DNA of 64,000 nucleotides from Amblyomma americanum (taxonomy: Eukaryota > Arthropoda > Arachnida > Ixodida > Ixodidae). The stretch spans positions 117,915,744 to 117,979,743 of the forward strand of contig NC_135497.1 of assembly GCF_052857255.1 (NCBI RefSeq). Direction: 5' to 3'. Positions within the stretch are counted from its first letter, which is position 1. Each line of letters opens with the position of its first letter. A model generated the notes under the pieces. It had not been told where the DNA came from, searched no databases, and saw nothing but the letters and a program-made list of their open reading frames with translations. This document shows positions 33,601 to 42,764 of this stretch, piece by piece. A program made the position numbers and the translations under genes.

Positions 33601-36600
33601 TGCTTAAAGCAATCACCTCAACAGACGCCACGGAAATGACAAACTTCAAAACTTATTTGCGCCGGAATGGAATATTGCATAGCCACCAAACTCAAGAGAA
33701 AAACATACAGTATAAGTATGTTTTTGCTGAAAAAATTAGGAGTTAACACTGCAATATTTTTGCCCTATTTTAATGAAAACTTGCAATGGCGGTGATGACA
33801 TTGTGTTGCGAGTTTGTTTAGTTATATTTTGCACATTTAGCTGTTTAATTTCCCTGGTGAGATGAAAGTGGACTGCCAGTAGCAATACATAAAGTTACAT
33901 TATGCAGGCACATCATACTTTGTTCTTTGTTGCATGGAACAAGAAATCTCGCCTGAAATCACTAAAATGTAGCTGTGAAAATGGGCAGCGATGGCGATAC
34001 CCTTCTTCCATTTTAATGTCCTTCCTACCATATAAAAATTCTTTTCAGTGAAAATGTGCTCTTCGTCCATATAAGAGTAGGAATCGATGTAGGAATCAAT
34101 TTGTTCTCAGTGCCTCATAAGATTATCTGTGTTGCCACACAAACTATGCTTTCATGTTATGCCATACTGAAACATGAAAACCTTTTTATGCAGGAGTTGA
34201 TGTGAAGGTGCACTCAGAGGGAGGGGCAGGCAGCTGGGCAGTGCTCCTGGTAACTCCAATCATGAGGCGTGCCCAGCAGCTGGAATCATCCTCCGAAGTC
34301 ATCTTCGTTGATTCCACAACGTCATGTGACTCAACAAGGAGCAGCGTGACAATTATGCTGACAGCAACATCAGCTGGTGCCATACCCATAGCAGTCATTG
34401 TGCACAGCAGTCAGACTACTGAGGGCTACTCAGCAGGCTTCGAGCTGCTGAAGCACAACTACCCCTTTTCCTTTGGAGGCTGTGGGGTGGGCACATGTAA
34501 ATTGTAAATTATACTGCATGTTGTTTGAAGAAATGCCAGGTAATGCTAGAATACATGAGTTAGGCAACATTAATTCAGAATATGGATCTGCGCCAGCCTG
34601 TACTTTTTGAAAGCAGCAGAGACAGAGCCACTGCTTAACAATACCAGCATTGGCCACAGGCCATGCCTGCAACTTCTAAGCTTCAATAGTTTGCTGCATG
34701 AGGCGGTGTGACAATCTGCAAATTTTAAAATATATGACTTTGCACTTTGATGAAAAAAAAGCTGAGTTAATGCAAGCCTATCCCAATGCTTCCTAAATTC
34801 CTGCTTGCCCAGCCTGTCATATATAAGACTTCAACCACAAATGAACAAGCTATAGAATTGAAGTGGTTAGGTTAAGCTTTCTTTGGTATAGCCTGCCTGA
34901 CACGCTGAACTATGCTGTGTAAATGTCACCTCTACATTGAAATATCAAGCTATGTTTGGCAAGGATAGAAATTATAGTTGCATAGTGTTAGGACCCTTTA
35001 AGTAATGCTATCAAAGCCGAAGTGAAAAATACCCTCATAGCAACACAGGGTAATGTAGCAAGGTCAGCTGAACTGACATACAATGCAGCTAAACTACTGC
35101 CTCCCAATGTTCGTTCTAATCATGTTACCCTGCACCCGTAAATGTCTGTCATGGGAGAGAGAGAGAGAGAGACTCTTTAATGAAGAAACAGAGAATTTAG
35201 CCGGCGTTTCAATATCGCTGGCATGCTACTCTGCGTAGGGAGGGGAATTTGGGAGATAAAGACTGAAGGAGAGCAGCGTGGAAGAGGTGGAAAAAAAAAA
35301 ACGAAGATAAAATGCAGCCATGAAATGGGTACTAAGGATGCAGTGGCGAGTATTGATGTAACCTATGGAATGATGGAGTGCATAGTCCGACGAATGGGCT
35401 GACGAAGTTCACTGCAAGAAGAATGCATGAAGGTAACCTGCAAGTGAATTTAGAGCTTATCGAGATGTCCAATGTCTTTTAAATATGTAAAAAGAAAGTT
35501 CATTGCAAGTCTCTGTTGCCTGAAGCAGGCTAAGGGGCCTAAAACTTTGTCCATTGTTAGGGGCACTGGGCAGAGCTTCTGCATGCAATGTTCATAGTAC
35601 GCACGCTCGTTAGCATACGCAGGGCACTCAAGCAGGATATGTTCCACAGTTTCTATCGAAGCACAGTTGTCACAATGTGGACTGTTCATTTGTCCAAAAC
35701 GGTATCGCAGGCCATTTGTACATGCAGCATTCAGACGAAGTCGGTGATAAAGTGTTTCGAGTTGTCGAGGAATTCTGGGTGAGAGTCTTGATCTAAGATG
35801 TGGGTCGACTGAGTGAAGAAATTGGTACTGATGTGTCGGCAAACTCCAAAGCCGATACGTTTCTTCGTACGCAAAACTTTTAGCCATTTGGGACGCATCA
35901 GATTTCGTGAGAAAACTTCGAATGTATCTCTGATGTTGATGGCCCTTACGGGCCGCTTCATCTGCTTTTTCATTAGCCATAATGCCACAGTGAGCAGGTA
36001 CCCACTGAAATGTTATGTAGTGGCCTGCGGCAATAGCTAAATGATGGATATACCCAATGTCCAGGGAAACTGGCTGGTGATTCGTTTTCTTCAGCAGGTT
36101 GGCCAGGATCTGCAGAGATGCTTTTGAATCGGTGAAGATAACCCAACGGCCGGCGGTTCGGCGCAGGATGTAAGAAACAGCTTCCTTAATGTCATGGGAA
36201 TAACTCAGCTGTTCCATAGCTGTCAATATGCGGCCTTTTCTTGTTGCAGGCACCAGAGACTTTTATGACTGATAACAGTGCTGCTGAGAAAGCAGCAATT
36301 CTTGGACATTGGCCAGAAGCCAGGCAGCTGCTATGCCACTTTCATGTAGCGCAGGCTGAGTGGCGGTGGCTGACGCTTGCCAAGCATGGAGTCAGCCCAA
36401 GTGAAAGGAAGTCACTGATGGCCATTTTTCAAAAGGTGTGGAATTTATTCATTATCAGCGATATAAAAATCTGAATGCATGCAGAAACAGCAATGAGCGA
36501 CCGATTCAGAAGAAAGAGTTTTGATGTTTTACGGGTGTTTAATCACCCAAAGCGACTCGGGCTATGAGAGACTCCGTAGTGAAGGTCTCCGGATAATGAC

Positions 36601-39600
36601 GGCCCCATGCCATGTACTGACATCGCACAGCACACAGGCCTCTAGCATCTCGCTTCCATCAAAATGAGACCGCTGTGGTTGGGATTGAACCCGCGTCTTT
36701 CAGGTCAGCAGCCAAGCGCCATAAGCACTGAGCCACTGCGGTGGAAAGGCCAGGTATTGTGCTGTTGATACTATGTCACAAGACAGTGTCTCACAAGTCA
36801 TGGATTGTATGTGTGCTGTGCAGGCCTATGGTATTTGGTTGAAGAATGGGTGCTACTATAGCATGTCTGGTACATGATGATGCAGCCAAAGCACTGACCA
36901 CTCGTGTTTCAGTTTGTAGGCATCATACACGCATAATTGTAAAAAGTACAGCCTAGCATAGGAGAGTTCTCACCTCTCAATTCATCATCACAAAGATTGT
37001 GGGACTACTTATGCAGCACAGCAGGGGCAGCACAGGTGTCAGCGACAAGCAGGCAGAACAAGGAACCATTTGCGACTGTGGAATGAGACAATACTGTTCA
37101 GATAAAGAGCTGTACACAACCTCGTGATCATGGACCAGATTAAACAGTCTAGCCGACTTATAATAAACTTGACGGTCACACGGATTAGGTTCTTTGTATC
37201 TAAAGTTTGCAGTCACTGGACTTGCCCTATTACAGCCAAAAAATAGCCAGGGAAAAGTGGCAGTTATTTGTTCAAAAGGTCGGCTGTGTGTGCCTGTTTC
37301 TTCAAAGCGGACCCTATCAAACTGCTTTCCAAGCTCTCTAGAATGGTCATGTGCTCCTGGCCAAGACCTTAGCGTTTCAGGGACATAATAATACCGTCGT
37401 GAATGAGGTGCTCATGGCAACCGGTGAAAGTCGCTATCCTCGCCTTCAATCCTCAACAAAGTTGTCAGGGTGCAAAGCTACTGCAGCACAAGTGCACTCA
37501 TAACGTACAGTATGCATGACCCTTCTGTAAAGCTCTCAAGTAATGCATAGAGTTCCAAATAAAGCTATACCTTGCCGTGACCATTAGGCTCTTGAACAAC
37601 CTTTCCACAGGAATAGTCGAATAGGCCTATAAACCAGGTGGGAAATAGCCCTTTGCCAAAAAACAATGGCTGCTACATGATTTCAGATTTCAGTGATTGG
37701 TGCACACTGTTCGAGCGCTCTAAACATGGGTGACACAGGAAATCTGCTGTTTACGAGTTTCTTGGACACGGCAGTCGCACAGAAGGCAGAGATCAGATTG
37801 GACAGGTGACGCATCACGTGACCAGGTGGGCCTGCAAGGCATACCTCGTGACTGACTTTCAAGCTTTTCAAATTCCTGCCATTGGCTGAGCACCGGCCGT
37901 GTGCAGCAGTTCACTTCCAATGCTGCACCTGTCTAGTGCTTACCGTGCTTCTGCTTCCACTTTAGACGCTTTACCTGGCTGGCGCACACGCAAGCGCCAC
38001 CTGACCTTGTAGCCTGTTGGAGCAAACCTGGCCAGCAGTTAAAGCTTCAAATCCACTTTAATTTATTTATTTCAGGAGAGGGAGCTACATTTTCTTTACG
38101 GGGATCACAGTAGCTAGGAGACTGTGGGAGTGAGCCTACAGCACTTCCTCATTAGTTGTAACAGAGTGATATAGCCAAGGTTGTTCGCTTTATGTGAGAT
38201 GCAATGTCATAGCCCTGATACATTTTTCTGGTGGTAGCTCCACCTCTTTTTTAATAAAAGCAGCAAATTTGGAAAAGGGAGCCTTGAAATCATTCAGTAG
38301 GCCGATTAAGGGGACGTCTCCAGGTGCTGCAAGATGGTACAGTAGCAGATGGAATTGACTCCTTTGTCGTTCTGGTGTCCGCTTTTCATGCACAATGCCA
38401 TGGATGCCAAGGATAGTCCTGAACATGCACCCGACTTTACACTTGTCTCACCATTCATCACAAGTGCAGGCTCTTCCCTGGGAGGATGGCTGCTTTCTTT
38501 CAGAGTCATAATTGTAACACCAGGTAGCCGCAACAGTGACCTGGAACAAAATGTTTGCACATTTACGACAATCCTATGTAGCTCCATGCAGGTGTCAATG
38601 CACTCCTCGTTCCGAAGAGTGGTCAGGATCTCAACCACAAATACGGCAATAAAATGATGCACAACAAGAGTTAAATCTGCTGCCGTGTCTGTAACCAATT
38701 CAAGAAGTTTAATTTTGGTAACAGCATTTCATACAGGCCTTGCAAACCTGCGTGAATGCTTGCTTAATCACTGTCAAGGCCTTCACGAAATTTTTCCCAA
38801 TGTGCATCCAAAATTAACGCACCTGCTCATTCTTCCAGGGATCTATAGACCGAATTGACAAACTCAGCATATGTATAAATCATTGTAGCAACTTTGTTCT
38901 AGCTCATAATTAAGTGAGAATTTTTACAATGCCGCTGAAGCTATACTAGTGTTTCCACCTGCTGCTGCACTTCAATACAGCAGATGCTCTTGAGATGGCA
39001 GCACCAGTGCTAAAAATTTTGGACACTGACTAATTCAAAGCTAAGCTCTCAGACTACATGTAAATGTTTGGAGTGTACTTCATATAACGTGGTTCAGAAT
39101 TGAAATATTTAGTTTTTTTATATATTGCACTAGTGTTTAAATGCTTCTGCTTGGAGTTATTCTTTTTTTTTGCTGGAAACCTTGCAGATCATGCACGCTA
39201 ATAGAAAAGACACATTGGAGGCCGCCAAGCAAGACCTTTACTCCCAACAGCACAAGGGCTTCATCACCCACGTCGACACTCTACTGGAGAGAGAAGAAGA
39301 ATGGGTGCTTCTCTTCCGACTGTCAGCGAAGACAAGAGGCCACAACACAAATAATTATTCAGAGGCCTCGATTAGGGTCCTAAAAGACATAATCTTGCAC
39401 AGGACAAAAGCGTTTAATGTTGTAGCCCTAGCTGAATTCCTCTCTGTTGTGTGGCAGAAATATTTTTTCCACAGAATACTAGACCATGCACACTCACGTA
39501 TGACTGGACACATGCTCCTCTATGAGAGGCTTTTAAAGAAGCTGCCAAAAGACACCGAAAAAAACATTAGGTGCAACAGAGATGGGCATTATGTCATCCC

Positions 39601-41868
39601 AAATGGCAGCAGTCCAGATAGCAAGCTTTACAATGTGTACTCTGACATCGGCCTGTGCACCTGCCGCTCTGGTCAGCAGGGCGCATATTGTAAACACCAG
39701 GCACTCGTGCACAAAGTGTTTGGTGGGATCTTCCCAAATGCACCTCTGCTGACTACAGAAGCTCGCTACAACCTTGGAAAGCTTGCGCTCGGAGACAACT
39801 GTCCTGGCATTGATTTCTTTGAAGGCCTCCATGAGACACAAGTGCTGCAAAATGCTGCATGCAGCAAGGCTCCGACCGATGCTCTAGACTGTTGGGACAC
39901 TCCCTCCACTTCAACAGCTCCAACGACCCAGTACAGTCCTCCACAAAGTAGGGAAACTTCCACTGCTCAACTAATGAACCACGTAAGTTATGGTGCTATA
40001 CATTAGCAAGATGAATTACAGCAACTCTATGTTGGCTGCAGTTATGATAAACCATAGTCATTTTAAACCATAGTCAGTGACAATAGGCACCCTATGATGA
40101 CTAAGGCCCATTATTTTCTGTGTTGGAGAATTTAAAATGCTGCGAATTCATGAAGAAAAATATGCAACATTTTGCAGAAACCATAACGCACATAAAATAA
40201 ATACATGCTTATTTCTGAGACACCGTGCATACTCCAAATGTACCTTCAGTAAAGCAGCATGTGCTGGTTGCAGTTCAGCATCAGGTAATACTTGGTATTC
40301 CCTTTACTTAAAGGAAGGTGCTGGTAAGACAATGCCTCCCAGTGCCATGGTGCACAATCCTGCACCTGCTGTAGTGGCCATGCATGCCATCCGGACAAAG
40401 CCATATATTAGTCTGGCATCGGACTGTCACTCATTCATTCCTGGACAGCCTGGTACCATAAAAGATAAAAACCCATGATTGGATGCTGAGCATTACTCAA
40501 AACTAGAAACTTCGTCACTACCATTAATGCTCCTTTTAAAATATGACAGTATCGTGGCTTTTCCTCTGAAAGAATGTGAACGCACTGTTACTGCAGCCGC
40601 CAAGCTCGAGACGTTCACTTGCTTATGTAGATGGAGAGGTTAAGCATATCAAGGCATCAACAAAACTGTGTAACAATATGCTGGCTTTTATGAGAATTCA
40701 AAACAAAACCAGTCCCATTTTTATTATTCTCACACCCTGATTGGTGTCTGTAATAACAAAAAACGAAATTGTCGTTCCTAACAAGAATTCTGCAGAAATG
40801 CTTAATTATGCAATTTTCCCCCAAAAGCAAGAAGATCTAACAACGGTTCATGCATATTTTAGACCATGGAGGAAGTAAATTTAAATATAGAGGAGAGCAG
40901 AGGAACCGCCCCATGATCAGACAATGCCCTCCCCTCATATGCATGATGCATCATCCTCCTCTCATTCCTCTCTTAGGCACAGTAGCAGTGCAAAAAAACA
41001 CACACAAAAGAAGAAATAGACACCGAGAGACACGTACAGACGCTGCGTGTCTAGTTCTTCTTTTGTGTGTTTTTTTGCGCTGCTACTGTGCCTAAGACAA
41101 GTAACCAACATGCCCAAGAGCGCGTTTTACTGAATCATGCCTCTCTGTTGCCCACAGCAGCAACAGCCGGCACATGCCGACTGGCATGCTGCCTCTTAGC
41201 AACCATGATTCTGAAGCGTAAAGTAGGCTTATGAATAATATGTTAGTTCTGCCACTTTTTTCACAATACGTTTGGGATACATGGTGCTTCTCCTCACTTT
41301 TCCTTCTTACATTTTAGCCACATATGCATCAAAGAACTTGGCTCATTTTCAATGGGAGGAAGTTTAACGAAGCCTGCCGTGCTGTACCTTTGACGAGCAT
41401 CAGGTTCATTGAGCTCAGTTTTCTCTTCGCATAGAACAGATTAAGACAAGCAGCCCATCGGTAGGCCAACAGCAGCATTTAAGCAAAGAATTGTTTTTTT
41501 GTGTGTGTTTGCTTTAGGAACTGGCGGAGGACCCTTTCAAAGCCCTCATAGAAGCCTTTCAACACCTGAAGGCTAAAGTTGGAAATGACCCAACATGCAT
41601 GAAGCATACAGCCAGACTGGCAAAAAAACTGAAAAGCCTTCCAAGCAAGCAAAGCTTTGTCATGGCAATGATAAACACGTCAGCTGCAGTCTGCAGGGTT
41701 TCAAGGTGCCGAGGCAAGATAAGTGTGCAGCCAACAAGCATCTCAAGGAGACGACCTGGCCTGAACAAAGGTTCAAAACGTGTACCCCCAGGCACGCCAT
41801 CAAAGAAGGCCAAGCACAGTCACTCGCTGTGCCGCAGTGTGGAGGACAACGTCCCAGCTGCAAAGTGA
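30415..41868 (+). CDS. MULE transposase-like gene with SWIM zinc finger (6 exons)
   Basis: Exons 30415-30614, 31455-31943, 34194-34486, 36250-36435, 39188-39982 and 41518-41868 splice in consistent phase; apart from one extra base in an A8 run they give 770 codons. The start ATG follows an in-frame TAA at 30379. Order of parts: an N-terminal segment ending in a Cys/His-rich zinc-binding-like stretch, a helical region, the MULE DDE core (Asp about 269 in FVDST, Asp about 335 in MTDN, Glu about 448 in NNYSEAS), a SWIM finger (Cys546, Cys548, Cys557, His559) and a basic Ser/Pro-rich tail. This architecture is Mutator-like. It would cut and paste DNA if active, or bind DNA if domesticated. The retained triad and open exons over 11 kb, with normal introns full of later insertions, suggest long residence. 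No terminal inverted repeats were found. Confidence 0.75.
30615..31454 (+). other. MULE gene intron 1 with tandem duplication
   Basis: An 840-bp intron. Its 3' third is two copies of a 101-bp unit (31236-31336 and 31337-31433) ending just before the acceptor of exon 2. Nothing else is recognised. Confidence 0.55.
31236..31433 (+). repeat. Two-copy 101-bp tandem duplication
   Basis: Both units contain tttttaacaatggtagcg, aatatgcacacctaacatta, and agattagaa with gtggtgttttaya. The second lacks the four bases gtct after agttt and has a few substitutions. It lies immediately upstream of the exon 2 acceptor tttgcag. Confidence 0.85.
31455..31943 (+). CDS. MULE gene exon 2
   Basis: The acceptor tcctttgcag ends at 31454 and the donor gtaagc starts at 31944. 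Entering from exon 1, the frame reads KMVCHKVRRCHLHCLNKK and then meets an A8 run (31501-31508). Beyond it, the coding frame is one base over: TNCNAMIDIKIKK, KNDAYLRRNSPLCALIKLH, THNH-like QHNHATESAAAL and an FHQYFADGLTPADAIRLHEG helix. The Cys/His spacing across the shift fits the zinc-binding N-terminal domain of this family. The exon is otherwise open. Confidence 0.65.
31944..34193 (+). other. MULE gene intron 2
   Basis: A 2.25-kb intron. An 86-codon frame at 33486-33746 has no recognised domain and does not splice in phase to the neighbours. No known element was identified. Confidence 0.5.
34194..34486 (+). CDS. MULE gene exon 3 (first catalytic Asp)
   Basis: The acceptor tttatgcag ends at 34193. 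Two bases complete the split Gly codon from exon 2. It encodes the start of the MULE core: LLVTPIMRRAQQ, then VIFVDSTTSCDSTRSSVTIM with the first catalytic Asp, then IPIAVIVHSSQTTEGYSAGF. The donor is non-ideal, GGG|GTGGGC at 34487. It is the only GT that keeps phase 0 with exon 4; a better-looking GTAAAT nine bases later gives the wrong frame. Confidence 0.7.
34487..36249 (+). other. MULE gene intron 3
   Basis: The first 660 bp (34487-35155) hold nothing recognised. The rest is occupied by an antisense retrotransposon 3' end (35156-36238) that runs up to the acceptor of exon 4. Confidence 0.55.
35156..36238 (-). mobile_element. Non-LTR retrotransposon 3' end with RNase H, antisense
   Basis: A single open minus-strand frame of about 260 codons (stop at 35450) encodes an RNase H: WVIFTDSKASLQIL, then FQWVPAHCGIMANEKADEAA, followed by a Cys/His knuckle CDNCASIETVEHILLECPAY. 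An RNase H followed by this zinc knuckle is the C-terminus of I-clade-type LINEs. The 3' UTR ends near a CT-rich microsatellite (plus-strand GA repeat at 35156-35171) with ATTAAA just before it. The frame is intact, so the insertion is young. It is 5'-truncated within about 15 bp of the MULE exon 4 acceptor. Confidence 0.75.
36250..36435 (+). CDS. MULE gene exon 4 (second catalytic Asp)
   Basis: The acceptor cttttcttgttgcag ends at 36249, phase 0, with donor gtgtgg at 36436. It encodes APETFMTDNSAAEKAAIL with the second Asp in MTDN, then ARQLLCHFHVAQAEWRWL, the conserved Cys-x2-His helix of MULE transposases. Confidence 0.75.
36537..36744 (-). mobile_element. Ruka SINE, minus strand
   Basis: On the minus strand it begins ccaccgcagtggctcagtgc, carries a B-box-like gggttcaatcccaacc, cattttgatggaagcgagatgc and a cctctgaaccc-type 3' part (ggagaccttcactacggagtc), and ends ttgggtgattaaac. 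The order matches other Ruka copies. No clear target duplication was seen. Confidence 0.75.
38190..38830 (-). pseudogene. Possible INTS7-like C-terminal remnant, antisense
   Basis: Minus-strand frames read, in order, VKALTVIKQAFTQVCKACMK, then (shifted) LLELVTDTAADLTLVVHHFI, CMELHRIVVNVQTFC, LLRLPGVTIMTL, then (shifted) CMFRTILGIHGIVHEKRTP and QRSQFHLLLYHLAAPGD, ending MTLHLT. The stretch from LPGVTI through EEPALVMNGE to MFRT resembles the C-terminal part of Integrator subunit 7 (a RL..T.I.L strand, a Pro-rich turn, then LFRT). The similarity is recalled, not computed. At least two frameshifts and no introns over 600 bp suggest a retrocopy or an old exon block. It could instead be an unrelated protein. 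Confidence 0.3.
39188..39982 (+). CDS. MULE gene exon 5 (catalytic Glu and SWIM finger)
   Basis: The acceptor ggaaaccttgcag ends at 39187 and the donor gtaagt starts at 39983; phase 0, 265 codons. It contains EEEWVLLFRLSAKTRGHNTN, the Glu in NNYSEASIRVLKD, a long helical part, and then LCTCRSGQQGAYCKHQ, a SWIM finger of the form CxCx8CxH. The family usually reads TRGNNTNN here; Asn is replaced by His in TRGHNTNN. The exon is fully open, which argues against old decay. Confidence 0.85.
39983..41517 (+). other. MULE gene intron 5 with foldback
   Basis: A 1.5-kb intron. A strong 127-bp foldback lies at 40971-41097. The rest shows no recognisable element. Confidence 0.55.
40971..41097. repeat. 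Near-perfect foldback, 43-bp arms
   Basis: The left arm runs from tcttaggcacagtagcagtg through the A7 and acacacaaaagaagaa. The right arm is its complement, ttcttcttttgtgtg through tgctactgtgcctaaga, with one G/A difference and a two-base length change. The loop region begins tagacac and ends gtgtcta, so it can extend the stem. No target duplication was evident. It is either a small foldback transposon or a de novo inverted duplication. Confidence 0.85.
41518..41868 (+). CDS. MULE gene terminal exon
   Basis: The acceptor gtttgctttag ends at 41517; phase 0, 116 codons, TGA at 41866-41868. It encodes a helical segment, then GKISVQPTSISRRRPGLNKG and a basic Ser/Lys tail ending NVPAAK, which is the pattern with which tick MULE proteins end. 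AATAAA at 42007-42012 gives a 3' UTR of about 160 bp. Confidence 0.75.
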   Translation, partial: ELAEDPFKALIEAFQHLKAKVGNDPTCMKHTARLAKKLKSLPSKQSFVMAMINTSAAVCRVSRCRGKISVQPTSISRRRPGLNKGSKRVPPGTPSKKAKHSHSLCRSVEDNVPAAK

Positions 41869-42006
41869 CTGTGGACTGCTGCATCAGTGTGAGTGTGCCT
41901 GCGAGTGCAAATGGCAGAATCATGCAGTGCCAACAAAGGGTCACTCACCTTGAAACAATCATTCACAGTGTGGGCAAACCGGCTAGCCCAGACTGCCCAC
42001 TGATGT

Positions 42007-42012
42007 AATAAA
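42007..42012 (+). terminator. Polyadenylation signal of MULE gene
   Basis: A canonical AATAAA 139 bp after the MULE stop codon, followed by the G-rich and TG-containing sequence taggggtaggggacatgcg. Confidence 0.5.
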
Positions 42013-42632
42013 TAGGGGTAGGGGACATGCGCGGGTTGATATGTCACTCTAATCGCTTTTCAAGCTACTGCGAGTAGTTATTTTTTAAAATGATTTCTAA
42101 ATTGTAGGGTCCACGCAGAGCTTTCAAATCTGACTCGAATACCCACAAAGACCACATCTGCAGATCTGCTGCACCAGAATATATGACCATTGAAATCATT
42201 TCAGGGTCCCTTTAAGCACCACTCAGCTGGTCTCCCAAAGAGATCAGCAGTTGTTGGCTCATCCCCCCCCCCCCCCCCCCATTGAGAAAACTGCATATGC
42301 AATATGCAGAAGACATGAAAGCTAACACGACAAGTCACAAGAAAAGCAAACATGCCTTGCGCAATTGGAGAGTAGCCCTCCCATCAAGTAGCATGTGACT
42401 GCGCCTCATGTACAGCAAGTTGCTGGCTTACATCTATGCTTTTAGGGCAATGAGCCATCAATTACGCCTGTGCAGAAGTTCAATGACTATGGACACCAAA
42501 TCCTGGTTGCATGTTTTCTTCTTTGTAATAATACATAAGACAATAATATACATGAATTGCCATGTGGTATTTGCGTACAACTGCTGAATAATTTACAATC
42601 CTATTTCTGCTTTCACACTATTTCATTTTCAG

Positions 42633-42764
42633 CGTCAACAGGTGATCAATGACTGTGATGTCAAAGTTCAGTATTCGGTCGTTGCACCTTCTACAGGAGG
42701 TGCAGCGGCAGTATGGCATGGCGGACGAGGCAGTGATAGTGCTGCTGCTAAAGAGTACATCTGA
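42633..42764 (+). other. Exon-like frame with AAVWHGGRGS
   Basis: A pyrimidine-rich acceptor (ttcattttcag) is followed by 43 open codons and a TGA. The peptide contains GGAAAVWHGGRGSDSAAAKE. It resembles another acceptor-led frame at 48580-48732. It could be an alternative last exon, or a low-copy repeat read by chance. I found no donor exon that joins it. Confidence 0.2.

Larger units (their letters stand above)
36436..39187 (+). other. MULE gene intron 4
   Basis: A 2.75-kb intron. It holds a minus-strand SINE (36537-36744) and a minus-strand protein remnant (38190-38830, listed separately). The stretch 36745-38189 shows nothing recognisable. Confidence 0.5.

Noticed and set aside
33486..33746. 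Extra exon in MULE intron 2
   Set aside because: Exon 2 (phase 1) joins exon 3 directly and the split Gly codon is completed. The 86-codon frame is not needed and lacks matching phases.
34490..34500. GTAAAT donor for MULE exon 3
   Set aside because: It looks better than GTGGGC, but joining it to 36250 gives the wrong frame and a prompt stop.
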